Shown piece after piece: positions 7,627-16,310 of a stretch of 64,000 nt of DNA (its first letter is position 1; each line of letters begins with the position of its first letter). The DNA lies in NCBI GenBank assembly GCA_029263315.1, contig JAJCXR010000015.1, positions 1-64,000 on the forward strand, read 5' to 3'. The translations under genes were made by a program, and so were the position numbers. Source of the stretch: Acidobacteriota bacterium. GTDB taxonomy: Bacteria > Acidobacteriota > Thermoanaerobaculia > Multivoradales > J023. Below the pieces are notes generated by a model. The model had not been told where the DNA came from and did not search any database. It saw nothing but the letters and a program-made list of their open reading frames with translations.

Positions 7627-9330
7627 TCACAGCTCGGTGCGCTCCAGGTTGCGCAACCCCAGCCACAGGGGCAGCCCGGCGGCCAACAGGGTCAGGATGA
7701 GAATCCAACCCACCGCCCCACCTAGAAACCACGGAAACAAGCCTTCAGCGAGATTCTCCCCGAAGTCGCGCCACAGCAGAACGACCCCTTGGGCGGCGAG
7801 CACCAAAAGGATGTAGAGCATGCTGAGAATAAAGGTCAGGGTGCCGCCCATGCCCGAAACGATGCGTGCCGGGTTGTCTTCGTTGAAATTTGGGTAGAGA
7901 CTGCCCAAGCCCACCGCCAGCCCCGAAAGCCCAAAGGTCGAGGCGACGGTACCGAGCAACGAAATGGCCAAGGCCACGGGCTCGAGCCGTAACTGCAGGG
8001 CAGAGAACAACGACAATCCGACGGTGAAGAAGGACAGGCAACCGACGCTCAGCCACAGCTTTTCGAAGAGGATCTGCCGACGGCTGATCGGCGCCAAGCC
8101 GAGAATCCAGAAACGGCGACCCTCCAGGCTCATCAAGGGGTAGATGAAGCGGGTGGTCAAGGACGCCAGGATGAGCATCGCCGCCCCGGAGTTGAGCAAG
8201 GTCCGCCAAGCCTGCCAGATGGGATCGTTGAGACTGTTTCCCGCCAAGGCCCGCAAATTGGCGATGTACAGGGCCAGGACACCGAAGAAGAGGATGAACT
8301 GGGACCACTGGGCGGCATCTCGCCAAAAGACCCGCAGATCCTTGACGACCATCGCACGCATGGGCTCCGGCAGAAACGCCAGCCATCTATCCAACCGCGC
8401 CAGGGGCCCGCCGCTGGGGCGCATCGAAGGCCGATGCTCACCGCCGACCAGGGTTGAATAACCGCTGTAGAAATAGCGAGACGCCACCGCATCGGCCAGC
8501 CAAACGAGCAACGCGGCGTTGGCCAACAGCAGCAAGAAATAGAAGGCGGCTTGGCCCACCCCACCCGTCGCCGCTTGCAATATCCCCTGAGACACCCAAT
8601 GGCTGGGAAGAAAGGGCGACTGGGTGCGTCCCATGATGTCGATGAGGGCGGCGATGTCGTTGCTGTCGTCGAAGCTCGGTAGCCTGAAACGACTCCGAAA
8701 ATAGGCGAACAGGGCAGTCACCACCAGCAAGCCCCCGGCCAACCAAGGGCCACGACGGAAGCGCGCCAGGTGATGCACCAGAACCATCACCAGCATGCTC
8801 CCGATGGCCGCCGGAATGGCGATGAACGGCACATAGAAGAGGGGCAAGGCAAGGTAGAAGGTCCACGGCGCCTGGGTCTCCAATCCGTAGGCGAGCATGA
8901 TCGGGGCCCCGAGAAAGGCCGACGCCCAGGACGAAAAGCTCACACACTCGATGAAGCGGCTGAGGAAAAACGTCGAAGGGGAGATCGGGCTGAGCAGCAG
9001 GAAGGTCACCTCCCGCGACCGATAGAAGGTCTGAAAGGTGATCAACAGATTGGAGAAGATCAGCATGAAGAAGAGCACCAGCGCAAAGACCGACAGCAGC
9101 CGGGCCATGACGATATCGCTGAGGCTCAACTGACCGCCGCCCAGGACTTCGCTGCCGAAGACCTCGAAGAGGTGGAAACCGAGGCGCGAGAGGGCGTAGA
9201 TGCCGTAGAGCAGGGCGCAGGTGGAAAGAAAGACGAAGCCCACCTTGAGCTTCGACTGCCGGCTCACCGAGCGCAGGGTGTGGTACGACACCCGCCGTTT
9301 GGCCCACAACAAAGTGGCGAGGGGCGACAT
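7627..9330 (-). CDS. ABC-2 type exporter permease
   Basis: A 567-residue polytopic protein with about 12 hydrophobic segments arranged as two halves, each beginning with a short amphipathic stretch and ending in a cluster of helices. This layout fits large single-chain ABC-2 permeases. No substrate-specific motif is recognisable. ATG 9330 lies three bases after the stop of the upstream ATPase, so the two are co-translated and form one transporter. The transglutaminase-like gene is the first cistron of the same operon, which hints at an envelope or peptide-related substrate, but this is inference. Confidence 0.8.
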   Translation of the reverse strand: MSPLATLLWAKRRVSYHTLRSVSRQSKLKVGFVFLSTCALLYGIYALSRLGFHLFEVFGSEVLGGGQLSLSDIVMARLLSVFALVLFFMLIFSNLLITFQTFYRSREVTFLLLSPISPSTFFLSRFIECVSFSSWASAFLGAPIMLAYGLETQAPWTFYLALPLFYVPFIAIPAAIGSMLVMVLVHHLARFRRGPWLAGGLLVVTALFAYFRSRFRLPSFDDSNDIAALIDIMGRTQSPFLPSHWVSQGILQAATGGVGQAAFYFLLLLANAALLVWLADAVASRYFYSGYSTLVGGEHRPSMRPSGGPLARLDRWLAFLPEPMRAMVVKDLRVFWRDAAQWSQFILFFGVLALYIANLRALAGNSLNDPIWQAWRTLLNSGAAMLILASLTTRFIYPLMSLEGRRFWILGLAPISRRQILFEKLWLSVGCLSFFTVGLSLFSALQLRLEPVALAISLLGTVASTFGLSGLAVGLGSLYPNFNEDNPARIVSGMGGTLTFILSMLYILLVLAAQGVVLLWRDFGENLAEGLFPWFLGGAVGWILILTLLAAGLPLWLGLRNLERTEL

Positions 9331-9333
9331 GCC

Positions 9334-10062
9334 TCAGACGTCCTCTTCCCGGGTCATCTGGAGGAACACATCCTCCAGCGATCCGGGGTGGTCCGCCAGC
9401 TCTTTGACCTCCGGGACAGTGCCCACATGCAGTAGGCGCCCACGGTGGATGATGCCCACCCGATCGGCCACCTCCTCGGCGATCGACAGGCTGTGGGTCG
9501 ACATGAAGACCGTCAAACCCAGCGCCGTTTGTTCCTTGAGGTAGGACTTGACGGCCCGAATGTTCTTCGGATCAAGCCCCACCCAAGGCTCGTCGACCAC
9601 CACCACCCGGGGCCGGTGCAAAAAGCAGGTGGCGAAGCTGAGCTTCTGCCGCATGCCATGGCTGTAGCTCTCCACCAACTGGTCTCCGACCTGTGACAGC
9701 TCGAAGACCTCCAACAGGGCATCGCAGTCCGCCGCCGCTTGGGCTTTCGGTAGGCGATAGAGACCGGCGACAAAACGCATCATCTCCCGCCCGGTCAATC
9801 GGTCGTAAAGGTGGGGATGATCCGGCACATAACCTAAGAGTCGCTTCGCCTCCACCGGTTGTTCCTGGATGTCGAAACCACCGATCACTGCCCGCCCCGC
9901 CGACGGCCGCACCAGGCCGGTCATCATCTTGATGGTGGTCGTCTTGCCAGCCCCGTTGGGGCCCAGGAAGCAAAAAAACTCCCCGGCAGGGATGTGTAGA
10001 TCGAGGCTGTGCACTGCGACCTTCTCGGCGTAACGCTTGTTCAAGCTCTCCAGCTGGATCAT
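9334..10062 (-). CDS. ABC transporter ATP-binding protein
   Basis: A 242-residue ABC ATPase of the CcmA/DrrA-like (ABC-2 exporter) type. Walker A is at about residues 34-41 (GPNGAGKT), the signature region YSHGMRQKL at about 134-142, and Walker B VVVVDEP with VGLDPKN follows. The H-loop sits in MSTHSLSIAE. The start ATG 10062 gives MIQLESL; upstream reading adds no conserved sequence. It drives the permease encoded immediately downstream. The signature carries His-Gly-Met instead of the usual Ser-Gly-Gly, which is common in this subfamily. Confidence 0.92.
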   Translation of the reverse strand: MIQLESLNKRYAEKVAVHSLDLHIPAGEFFCFLGPNGAGKTTTIKMMTGLVRPSAGRAVIGGFDIQEQPVEAKRLLGYVPDHPHLYDRLTGREMMRFVAGLYRLPKAQAAADCDALLEVFELSQVGDQLVESYSHGMRQKLSFATCFLHRPRVVVVDEPWVGLDPKNIRAVKSYLKEQTALGLTVFMSTHSLSIAEEVADRVGIIHRGRLLHVGTVPEVKELADHPGSLEDVFLQMTREEDV

Positions 10063-10114
10063 CGTTTCTCGCTTTTTTTTATTCTCTGGTATCTGCGGGA
10101 AGACATACCCTCTC

Positions 10115-11626
10115 TCAACCGACCGACAGCACCTCGATCTCCAACTGCCCGAGGTAAGGCATGAGCCGAGGCCAGGTCTCGATGCCACCTTCCAGCAGCT
10201 TCAAATGCGTCGCATCGGCCTGCGGTTGATCAAGGGTCGGGTCCATTCGGTGCCATCGGCCATCGATATGGACCTCCGGCCATGCATGGTAGTAGAAACC
10301 GTCGAGCTCATCGCTCCAGACGACGCCGATGGCGATCTTGGTGGGAATCTCCAGGGCCCTGGCCAAGGCGGCAAACAGCACGGTGTGCTCGTTGCAATCG
10401 CCCCGCCGTTTGGCCAGCACCTCGAGGGCCGAAGGAATCGTCAATACCGCTTCCTTGTCGATGTGGGCGAAGACCCAATCATGCAGTCTCAGGGCCTGCT
10501 CCCAAGCGCCTTCGACTCCCTCGGTGACCGTGGCGGCGTGGGCTCGAAGGGTCGCATGGTCCGATTGCACAAAAGCATCGGCCCGCAGGTAGGGCGACGC
10601 GTCGAAAGGGGCTGGATCGCCTGTTACGTCCCCGGCCTCCACCACCGCCAACAAACGCACCTTATTGCCCTCCAGCACTTGTTGTGCGCCGTCGGATGGC
10701 AAAGCCAGCGCCGCCGCGTCCTGCCCTGTCCTCTGCCAGAGGGCGTCAACCCCCGATAGGCGTAGGGTCATCTCCTGGGCACCGCGAAAAGGTCGAGCAC
10801 CGGTGGGCTGAATCGAGGTCAGCGCCAGCAGCTCACCGGCCTCGGGAAGCGGCGTCCCTGCGGTCTGCAGCTCGGCGGCCGTTGAACGTTCGAGGACCCA
10901 TCCAAAGGGCGTCTCGGCCCGCACCACCTCGCCTCGGGCATCGACCCAAGCCAAGGACTCCATGCCGCTCATCCGAACCCGCAAACGACGGCTCTCAACC
11001 GGCTGCCCGGCCAAGGTCAGCGTCTCTTCCGCCTCGCAGCGCACTCGCGCCGTACCGCGGCTGAGGGTCAGGGGATCAAAGGAATCGAGCAGAATCTCGT
11101 CGCCCACCTGCAGGACGGGAAAATGAAGGGCCGCTCCAATGCCGCTGCTCATCAACAGATCCTCCGACATGGGAAGCTCCAACGGGAGCACCTCGCCGGC
11201 GGATCGGATCTCACCGCGCAGCCGCCCTTCCGCCACCCGACCGGAGACCTGGAAATCATGATCGGCCGACTGAATCGCCAACTCGAACTGGACCCTCTTC
11301 TCCTCCACCGGACGCCAAACGTGGCCTGCCAGACTGAGGTCTGTCGCCTTGCCCAATAGGTTGAGGTACATCTCAGCCGTCAGGTCGAGGCGAGAGCCGA
11401 GAACACCTTGCCGCTCCTCCGGCCCATTCTGCATATGGACCTGCCCCACCCGCTCGCCGGTGGCCAGACTCAGGCTCAGCCAGCTTTCACTTGGCTCAAG
11501 GGCCGCGGCGGCGGACGCAGGTGGCAGCACCAGTCGCCTGCCCCCCATCTCCCGCTGCCAGAGCAGCCCCATCATCACCAACCAGAAGAGGGCCACCGCC
11601 CCACCGATCCACTGTTTTGAGGACAT
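10115..11626 (-). CDS. Membrane-anchored transglutaminase-like protein
   Basis: A 503-residue protein with an N-terminal membrane segment (about 6-23), an approximately 370-residue beta-rich extracytoplasmic region and a C-terminal transglutaminase-like cysteine protease fold. The triad is visible: Cys in RRGDCNEHTVLF, His in FYYHAWPEV and Asp in HRMDPTLDQ. Such domains usually act as peptidases or amidases rather than cross-linkers in bacteria. ATG 11626 has GGGAG seven bases upstream. The ABC ATPase follows after about 50 bases in the same direction, suggesting that the protein processes the transported substrate or acts beside the exporter. Confidence 0.85.
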   Translation of the reverse strand: MSSKQWIGGAVALFWLVMMGLLWQREMGGRRLVLPPASAAAALEPSESWLSLSLATGERVGQVHMQNGPEERQGVLGSRLDLTAEMYLNLLGKATDLSLAGHVWRPVEEKRVQFELAIQSADHDFQVSGRVAEGRLRGEIRSAGEVLPLELPMSEDLLMSSGIGAALHFPVLQVGDEILLDSFDPLTLSRGTARVRCEAEETLTLAGQPVESRRLRVRMSGMESLAWVDARGEVVRAETPFGWVLERSTAAELQTAGTPLPEAGELLALTSIQPTGARPFRGAQEMTLRLSGVDALWQRTGQDAAALALPSDGAQQVLEGNKVRLLAVVEAGDVTGDPAPFDASPYLRADAFVQSDHATLRAHAATVTEGVEGAWEQALRLHDWVFAHIDKEAVLTIPSALEVLAKRRGDCNEHTVLFAALARALEIPTKIAIGVVWSDELDGFYYHAWPEVHIDGRWHRMDPTLDQPQADATHLKLLEGGIETWPRLMPYLGQLEIEVLSVG

Positions 11627-11857
11627 GGCGCTCCCTTTGGAATCAAAAGATGATCGACACGGGGACGATATGCCACCCATTCAAAGGTCGCTCCCGAGCT
11701 TCGCCTCGACACAATGTATTCAACGGCTCGAAAGTGATTTGCGTCTAATCGATCCGGTTTGGATAGCAAGAGCCCCAGAAACGCGACGACCCGCGAAGCA
11801 TCCCATGGACACCTCGCGGGCCGATCAGCGCGAGGCCCGCGCCGGCCGCTCCTAGCC

Positions 11858-12565
11858 CTATTGCTGGAAGGGCGATTTACCGCGGGAGTACCCGGCCGGG
11901 ACGTCGAACACCGACTCATCCACCGGACCGAGCTTGACCTCCGTGGCTTCGCTCTGGCTCTCCGACTTCCTGGTCATCATCTTGACGGAGACGTCACTGG
12001 CCAGGGGAAAACCCTCGATCTTTTGCATCTCTTCGAGCATCTTGTTGAAACGTGTACCCGCCGGCCCCATGGCGGCGTAGCTCAGCTTGCGAGCTTCAAA
12101 ATAAGTGCTCGGCACCTCGAGATCCTTGGTGGCCCAGATCTCCATGCGCAGTCCCTTACCCAAGGTGAGGATGTAGTGATCACACCCGTAGCCGGCGATG
12201 GTCCGCGGTTGATCGCCCCGCTCCAAATTCACCTCTTGATCCTTGCCCGCCAGCATCCGCCGCATCATCGGATTAGTGTCGAGCTGGCGGTCGATCTCGG
12301 CAAACTGTGCTTCCATCTCTTCCAGAGAGGTCTCGAAGAACTCCTCTTTCTTGTGGTCGATAAAGATCATTTTGCCGCTGGCGATCTCAAAAATGGACTC
12401 CGTCACTCCATCGGCGGCCCGGACTTTATCCTCGGTGACCACCTGCGTGCTCTGGGTCGTCTTCTTGCCCACCGTGACGGTGGAATATACGGTCAAATCC
12501 TCGGCTGTCAGAAAGGCGGGCAGGCTAAGGAACAGGGCGACGACAATCGACAAGGCTCTTCTCAT
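11858..12565 (-). CDS. Secreted DUF4412-like protein
   Basis: A 235-residue protein with a signal peptide (MRRALSIVVALFLSLPAF, cleavage near AEDL) and an exported domain that starts with repeated beta strands and contains MIFIDHKKEEFF. It resembles DUF4412-type proteins with unknown function. The start ATG 12565 has GGAGG at good spacing and directly precedes the signal peptide. A longer reading from 12673 would overlap the previous stop as ATGA but would add 36 residues made largely of a repeat (TVRSM TVRIM) before the signal peptide, so it is rejected. It is coupled to the lipoprotein gene upstream. Confidence 0.6.
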   Translation of the reverse strand: MRRALSIVVALFLSLPAFLTAEDLTVYSTVTVGKKTTQSTQVVTEDKVRAADGVTESIFEIASGKMIFIDHKKEEFFETSLEEMEAQFAEIDRQLDTNPMMRRMLAGKDQEVNLERGDQPRTIAGYGCDHYILTLGKGLRMEIWATKDLEVPSTYFEARKLSYAAMGPAGTRFNKMLEEMQKIEGFPLASDVSVKMMTRKSESQSEATEVKLGPVDESVFDVPAGYSRGKSPFQQ

Positions 12566-12640
12566 ACTTCGATCCTCCAAGGGCCCTCGAGCGCCAGGAC
12601 CAGGATTTGCCGGCCTCTGCTCGAGCGCAGTGTTCGCGGT

Positions 12641-12674
12641 CATTATCCGCACGGTCATTGACCGCACGGTCAAT
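12641..12674. repeat. 15-bp direct repeat with embedded palindrome
   Basis: Two-plus copies of a ggtcatt(g/a)(t/a)ccgcac-type 15-bp unit lie at the 3' end of the lipoprotein gene. Within it, attgaccg (12657-12664) and cggtcaat (12667-12674) form a perfect 8-bp inverted pair with a CA spacer. It could be an operator for the downstream secreted-protein gene, or simply a slippage duplication. Confidence 0.5.
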
Positions 12675-13158
12675 ACTCAAAGTGATAGACGGCGCCAGTG
12701 CTGGCTTTCTCGATCCGTAACCGCACCGAACGACCGTCCTTACGAAGCAACATGCTGCCGCCGCTCTCTTCGGAGCGCCAACCGGCTGCCATCAACGAGG
12801 CCATCAGATCTTGGCGGACCTTCGATTGGCCGACCGACGTCGCCAAGCTGACCGATCTCAAGCCGTCCGGGGAGGTTCCGAAATCCACCAGGCTGGCGGG
12901 GAGAAACAGTGGGATATCGCTGGGAAAGCTCGACGGCATGACCCCGACGAGCTGTGGTTTTCGGGCCACCGCCTGGGGATCGCCGCTGGTCTCCACCTCG
13001 TCGATCATCGGCCGTACGTCGATGATCTCGGAAGGGCGACGCGCGGTCTCCTCTTGTGGCGCGCCACAGGCTGTCCACAGCAGGACGCCGAGCATCAATA
13101 CCCGGGGCCAGGAAGCTCGGTTCGGGCCGCTTGCGGCGAGCATTTCAGGGACGGACAT
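12670..13158 (-). CDS. Putative lipoprotein of unknown function
   Basis: A 162-residue protein with a hydrophobic N-terminus ending in a lipobox-like LLWTACGAP, so Cys would be lipidated. The mature part has a Pro/Asp-rich stretch, then a compact domain (about 60-162) containing PSDIPLFLPASLVDFG and ending TGAVYHFEY. I recognise no family. ATG 13158 has AAGGA just upstream; ATG 13170 or GTG 13179 are alternatives. It overlaps the HAD gene by 14 bases and is probably co-transcribed with it. Confidence 0.55.
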   Translation of the reverse strand: MSVPEMLAASGPNRASWPRVLMLGVLLWTACGAPQEETARRPSEIIDVRPMIDEVETSGDPQAVARKPQLVGVMPSSFPSDIPLFLPASLVDFGTSPDGLRSVSLATSVGQSKVRQDLMASLMAAGWRSEESGGSMLLRKDGRSVRLRIEKASTGAVYHFEY

Positions 13159-13933
13159 GCCGTCCTTCATCCAAATCACCGCCGTCCACCCAACCCATCC
13201 GTCGCGGCGGGCGCTGACGCAACATGGGGCGAATCAGCTCCGGCAGGGAGATGCCCACCGCTTGACGATCGACCCGTAAGGCGCGCATGCCAACGGCCAA
13301 CGCCCCTTCGATGTCTTCTAGGGCCTGATCCCCCAAGTGCATGGCTCGATCCGCCTCCACACCTAGCTCCTCCAGGCAGCGATGGAACATCTTGCAGTGG
13401 GGTTTCTCGACGCCGGTATCGGCGGAGTAAACCACCACCTCGAAGAAGGACAGGAGCCCCAGGCGGTCCAGAAGCTCCGGCAGCCGATGGTCCCAATTGC
13501 TGATCACCGCCAAGCGTAGGCCGCGACGCCGCAAAGAGCGCAAGGTCGGCAGGACATCGTCATAGACCTCCCAAGCTTCGGCATGGGCAAAACGATCAAA
13601 CAGCTCGGCGCCGGCAAAGGGCGACGGAGGAGCCGTGCCCAGCCGTTGGCAGACTCGGGCCAGGTAGTCCTGCCACCATCCCTTGGCCCCTTTCGGATGG
13701 CGAGAAAACCGATCACAACGGGGGTCGGTGGAACAGGAAAACTCCTTCCACACCCAAGCCATCTCCCGTCTGAGATCTTCGACTTGCACCGTCAGCCCAT
13801 GACGATCTAACACCTGGCAGTAGATGTCTGCTGCCTTCGGGGAGTGCATCAAGGTATCGGTCACATCGAAGGTGAGAACCTCGATGGGCCAAACGGAACC
13901 GCCGTGTCTGCTATTCTCACGCTGCTGCATCAT
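13145..13933 (-). CDS. HAD hydrolase, REG-2/HDHD3-like (subfamily IA)
   Basis: A 262-residue haloacid-dehalogenase-fold phosphatase. Motif I is FDVTDTL, the DxxDT form of the REG-2/HDHD3 group rather than DxDxT. Motif II is VISNWD, the motif III Lys lies in GVEKPHCKMF and motif IV is HLGDQALEDIEGA. A helical cap lies between residues about 35 and 115. The substrate is unknown. The start codons ATG 13933 and 13930 are adjacent. Expression probably continues into the lipoprotein gene. It is divergent from the small membrane ORF at 13948. Confidence 0.82.
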   Translation of the reverse strand: MMQQRENSRHGGSVWPIEVLTFDVTDTLMHSPKAADIYCQVLDRHGLTVQVEDLRREMAWVWKEFSCSTDPRCDRFSRHPKGAKGWWQDYLARVCQRLGTAPPSPFAGAELFDRFAHAEAWEVYDDVLPTLRSLRRRGLRLAVISNWDHRLPELLDRLGLLSFFEVVVYSADTGVEKPHCKMFHRCLEELGVEADRAMHLGDQALEDIEGALAVGMRALRVDRQAVGISLPELIRPMLRQRPPRRMGWVDGGDLDEGRHVRP

Positions 13934-13947
13934 TCACCGGATCGACC

Positions 13948-14169
13948 ATGCCATCTCATCGCTTCCTCAACTATTCCACCGCCCTGCTGCTCTCGGGCTG
14001 GTTGTGTCTGCTGTTGACCGGTCATGTTTGGGGCGGTTGGGTCCATCTGTTGTTGTTAGCGGCCTTGTTGCTCTTCCCTTGGCGAAAGTCACCGTCGACG
14101 GTGGACGCTTCCCCCGACCCGGCGGAGCCCTCCTCCGAATCCCACGGCGACAACAAACCGATCATTTGA
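13948..14169 (+). CDS. Small membrane protein, DUF5670/lmo0937-like (uncertain)
   Basis: A 73-residue ORF with two hydrophobic stretches; the second, GGWVHLLLLAALLLFPWR, resembles lmo0937-type small membrane proteins (GGxxHxLLxxAxxxLL). The tail is acidic and Ser/Pro-rich. It starts 15 bp from the divergent HAD gene and overlaps, antisense, the minus-strand small ORF at 14022-14312. No strong ribosome binding site is seen. Only one of the two overlapping ORFs may be real. Confidence 0.45.
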   Translation: MPSHRFLNYSTALLLSGWLCLLLTGHVWGGWVHLLLLAALLLFPWRKSPSTVDASPDPAEPSSESHGDNKPII

Positions 14170-14312
14170 TCCACCGTCCGTCGAAGCACGTAGACCAGGG
14201 CCCCGATCGACAACCCGGCGAGCAGTGCCAGCTGCCACGGGTAGTCGGCACGCCAGAAAAAATGGGTAAAGGCCAGGACGGTCACCATCGACGGCAACAG
14301 CCATCTACTCAC
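14022..14312 (-). CDS. Small two-helix membrane protein (uncertain)
   Basis: A 96-residue ORF with two hydrophobic helices (about residues 4-20 and 27-43) and a charged, Asn/Gln-rich tail. Its start ATG 14312 overlaps the stop of the FAH-family gene as ATGA, the coupling arrangement used by other real gene pairs here, which favours translation. Its 3' half is antisense to the plus-strand ORF 13948-14169. No family is recognised. Confidence 0.45.
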   Translation of the reverse strand: MSRWLLPSMVTVLAFTHFFWRADYPWQLALLAGLSIGALVYVLRRTVDQMIGLLSPWDSEEGSAGSGEASTVDGDFRQGKSNKAANNNRWTQPPQT

Positions 14313-15082
14313 CCCTGCCCCCAGGCTTCAACGGTATTGTGTAACACTCCGACCCCTGAAACTTCCACTTCGATCTCTTGCCCCGCCGCCAGCCGACCCA
14401 CGCCTGCCGGTGTGCCGGTCAGCAGCACATCCCCAGGCTGCAAGGTCATCATGCGGGAGGTATAGACCAGCAGCTCGACGATGCCGAACAACATGTCGCG
14501 GCAATGCCCCCGTTGACGCTCTTCGCCATCCACACGGGTGACCACCTCGAGATCCTCGAAATCTGCGTCGACCCGTAGGGCAGGACCCAGAGGGCAGAAG
14601 GTGTCGAAGGACTTGGCGCGGGCAAAGGTTGGATCCTTGCGTTGTAGATCTCGAGCGGTGACATCACAGGCGCAAGTCACGCCAAGAATTCCTCGTCGGG
14701 CCTCTTGGGCTGTGGCTCGCCGCAGGGTATGGCGAACGACGACGGCGATTTCGCCTTCATACTCGACCCGCTGGCTCTCCTCTGGCATCACAATCGAGGC
14801 GTTGGGGCCGATGATAGATGACGGGGACTTGAGAAAGATGACGGGCTCTGCAGGCAACGGATTGTCGAGCTCGCGGGCGTGGGCCGGGTAGTTGCGCCCA
14901 ATTCCCACCACCTTGCCCACCAAAAACGGTACCAAGAGAGAGGCGCTATTGATATCCACCGGCCGTCCAAAACGCCACTCTTGCGGTGATTCGGCATAGG
15001 GGTCGGAGTGGAGCATTCGCACTACCCCGGCGTTGTCGGTCGCAGCGTAGAAGCCCTCAGGGCCCAGGCGGTAGAGCAGCAC
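14309..15082 (-). CDS. Fumarylacetoacetate hydrolase (FAH) family protein
   Basis: A 257-residue FAH-fold enzyme, a family of metal-dependent C-C hydrolases, decarboxylases and oxaloacetate tautomerases. The conserved region includes KVVGIGRNYPAHARE, IFLKSPSS, the metal-binding VEYEGEIAVV and CDVTARDLQ, then TGTPAGVG. Length and layout fit the single-domain HpcE/YcgM-like group. The substrate cannot be read from sequence. Its stop overlaps the start of the small membrane ORF downstream. Confidence 0.9.
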   Translation of the reverse strand: MLLYRLGPEGFYAATDNAGVVRMLHSDPYAESPQEWRFGRPVDINSASLLVPFLVGKVVGIGRNYPAHARELDNPLPAEPVIFLKSPSSIIGPNASIVMPEESQRVEYEGEIAVVVRHTLRRATAQEARRGILGVTCACDVTARDLQRKDPTFARAKSFDTFCPLGPALRVDADFEDLEVVTRVDGEERQRGHCRDMLFGIVELLVYTSRMMTLQPGDVLLTGTPAGVGRLAAGQEIEVEVSGVGVLHNTVEAWGQG

Positions 15083-15160
15083 GCTTCAGCAGAATCCTGG
15101 CGTCGCGATGCGCACCGTTCTGGCTCCGGCCAAGCTCTCAGCTCAACGGACCCGGCGGAC

Positions 15161-15625
15161 TCAGTAGTTTTGGACCGGTTGGGTGCCGACTCCGGCACCG
15201 GCAGTCGGGACATCGACGAACTGATCGAGGCTATACGAGGGTGCCGGGTTGGGATCGGGAAGATTGCTCTCCCCCTCGCCGGAAGCACCTCCTCCGTCGC
15301 CACCCCCACCTTCGCCCTCTTCATCGCCTTGGAGATCGTTGGGCGACCAGCCGACGAAGACCGTCGTCGTATTGACTTGGTAGCCAAAGCCGGTGCTCTC
15401 GACATCCGACACGATATCGGCGATCTCATCCTTGGCGATGGCGACCCAATTGCCGCGGTCGGAATTCAGCATGACCACATTGTCATCCCACTCCGCGTCC
15501 ACCGGCTTGTAGCGGGTAACGAAACTCGTGCCGTTGTTCAAGGTCACGGTGTAAGTGCCGGCGCTGACGACGGTGGTCAGCAGCAGGATACCCACGGAAA
15601 ATAAGAGGGCGGTGCGACGGTTCAT
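15161..15625 (-). CDS. Secreted acidic, Gly-rich protein of unknown function
   Basis: A 154-residue protein with a signal peptide (ILLLTTVVSAG, cleavage near residue 22) and a short beta-rich domain (YTVTLNNGTSFVTRYKP, then VVMLNSDRGNWVAIAKDEI) that looks like a small barrel or SH3-like fold. Residues about 95-115 are low complexity (GDEEGEGGGGDGGG) and the tail is Pro/Asn-rich. ATG 15625 has GGAGG ten bases upstream; reading further upstream adds nothing conserved. No family is recognised. Confidence 0.6.
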   Translation of the reverse strand: MNRRTALLFSVGILLLTTVVSAGTYTVTLNNGTSFVTRYKPVDAEWDDNVVMLNSDRGNWVAIAKDEIADIVSDVESTGFGYQVNTTTVFVGWSPNDLQGDEEGEGGGGDGGGASGEGESNLPDPNPAPSYSLDQFVDVPTAGAGVGTQPVQNY

Positions 15626-15783
15626 GGCTTCCTCCAACGGCTGCGGTGTACAGGCATGCACGGGTGACGATCACTCTGCACCCAGACCGAGGTAGTTTGG
15701 CCTGGACAGCTGTCTCTTCGAACGTGGAACTATATCACCATCGGTCGATATGTCGATCCAAGAGGCTGTTGGGGAAGATCCCC

Positions 15784-16280
15784 CTAGGAGGGCTGAGCCT
15801 TCTTCAGACGAGACGCTATCTCCCGCAGGTTGGCACGGACACACTCCACGTCCAGGTCTAGAAGCCGGATGAGTTTTTTGATGTGTCCGATCTCGATCTC
15901 GGGATTGGCAGCGCCGTGTTCACCGGATGGCAGGAAAGCGGTCTTGTCCTGCCAAACAAAGACCCGATGGTGCGTCTTGAGATGCTCGGAAAACCCCGAG
16001 GCACATTCCTTGAGCATTCGGGCCCATCGGCTTCCGCTGCCAGATCGGAGAGAATTGTCTTCAGGTTTTCGTAGAAAACAGGCCACGCCTCTTCGAAGGT
16101 CGCCCCGAGACCCCAAAAGCCTCCGGGATATATTCCGATGATGGACGTTTCGCCCTCTTCTTGATCTACTTCAACTAAAGCCTTGCCGGCCACTTGGACC
16201 CAGGCTTTGCAATGACCATCACCAAGGCTCAGAACTTCGGTGAAGTCGTACAGCAGAGGCGGTGTGTTGTTGATCAACAT
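15784..16280 (-). pseudogene. HicB-like gene, probably frameshifted
   Basis: The 5' part (from ATG 16280) encodes MLINNTPPLL... and then a HicB/DUF1902-like segment, YPGGFWGLGATFEEAWPVF, followed by YENLKTILSDLAAEA. In that frame the protein then degenerates into Ser/Arg-rich sequence and ends at 15858. The -1/+1 neighbouring frame, open from 16116 to 15784, continues with plausible protein (HHRVFVWQDKTAFLPSGEHG, then NPEIEIGHIKKLIRLLDLDV). Either one gene carries a single indel near 16020-16050, or a second short gene starts at ATG 16017 (77 residues). The frame switch is seen directly; the family name is inference. Confidence 0.5.
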
Positions 16281-16310
16281 GATGCGCCTCCTTCTCGGCC
16301 GTCTGTATTC

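Noticed and set aside
12566..12673. 36-residue extension before the DUF4412-like signal peptide
   Set aside because: It derives from a 15-bp repeat and would bury the signal peptide; ATG 12565 has a strong ribosome binding site.
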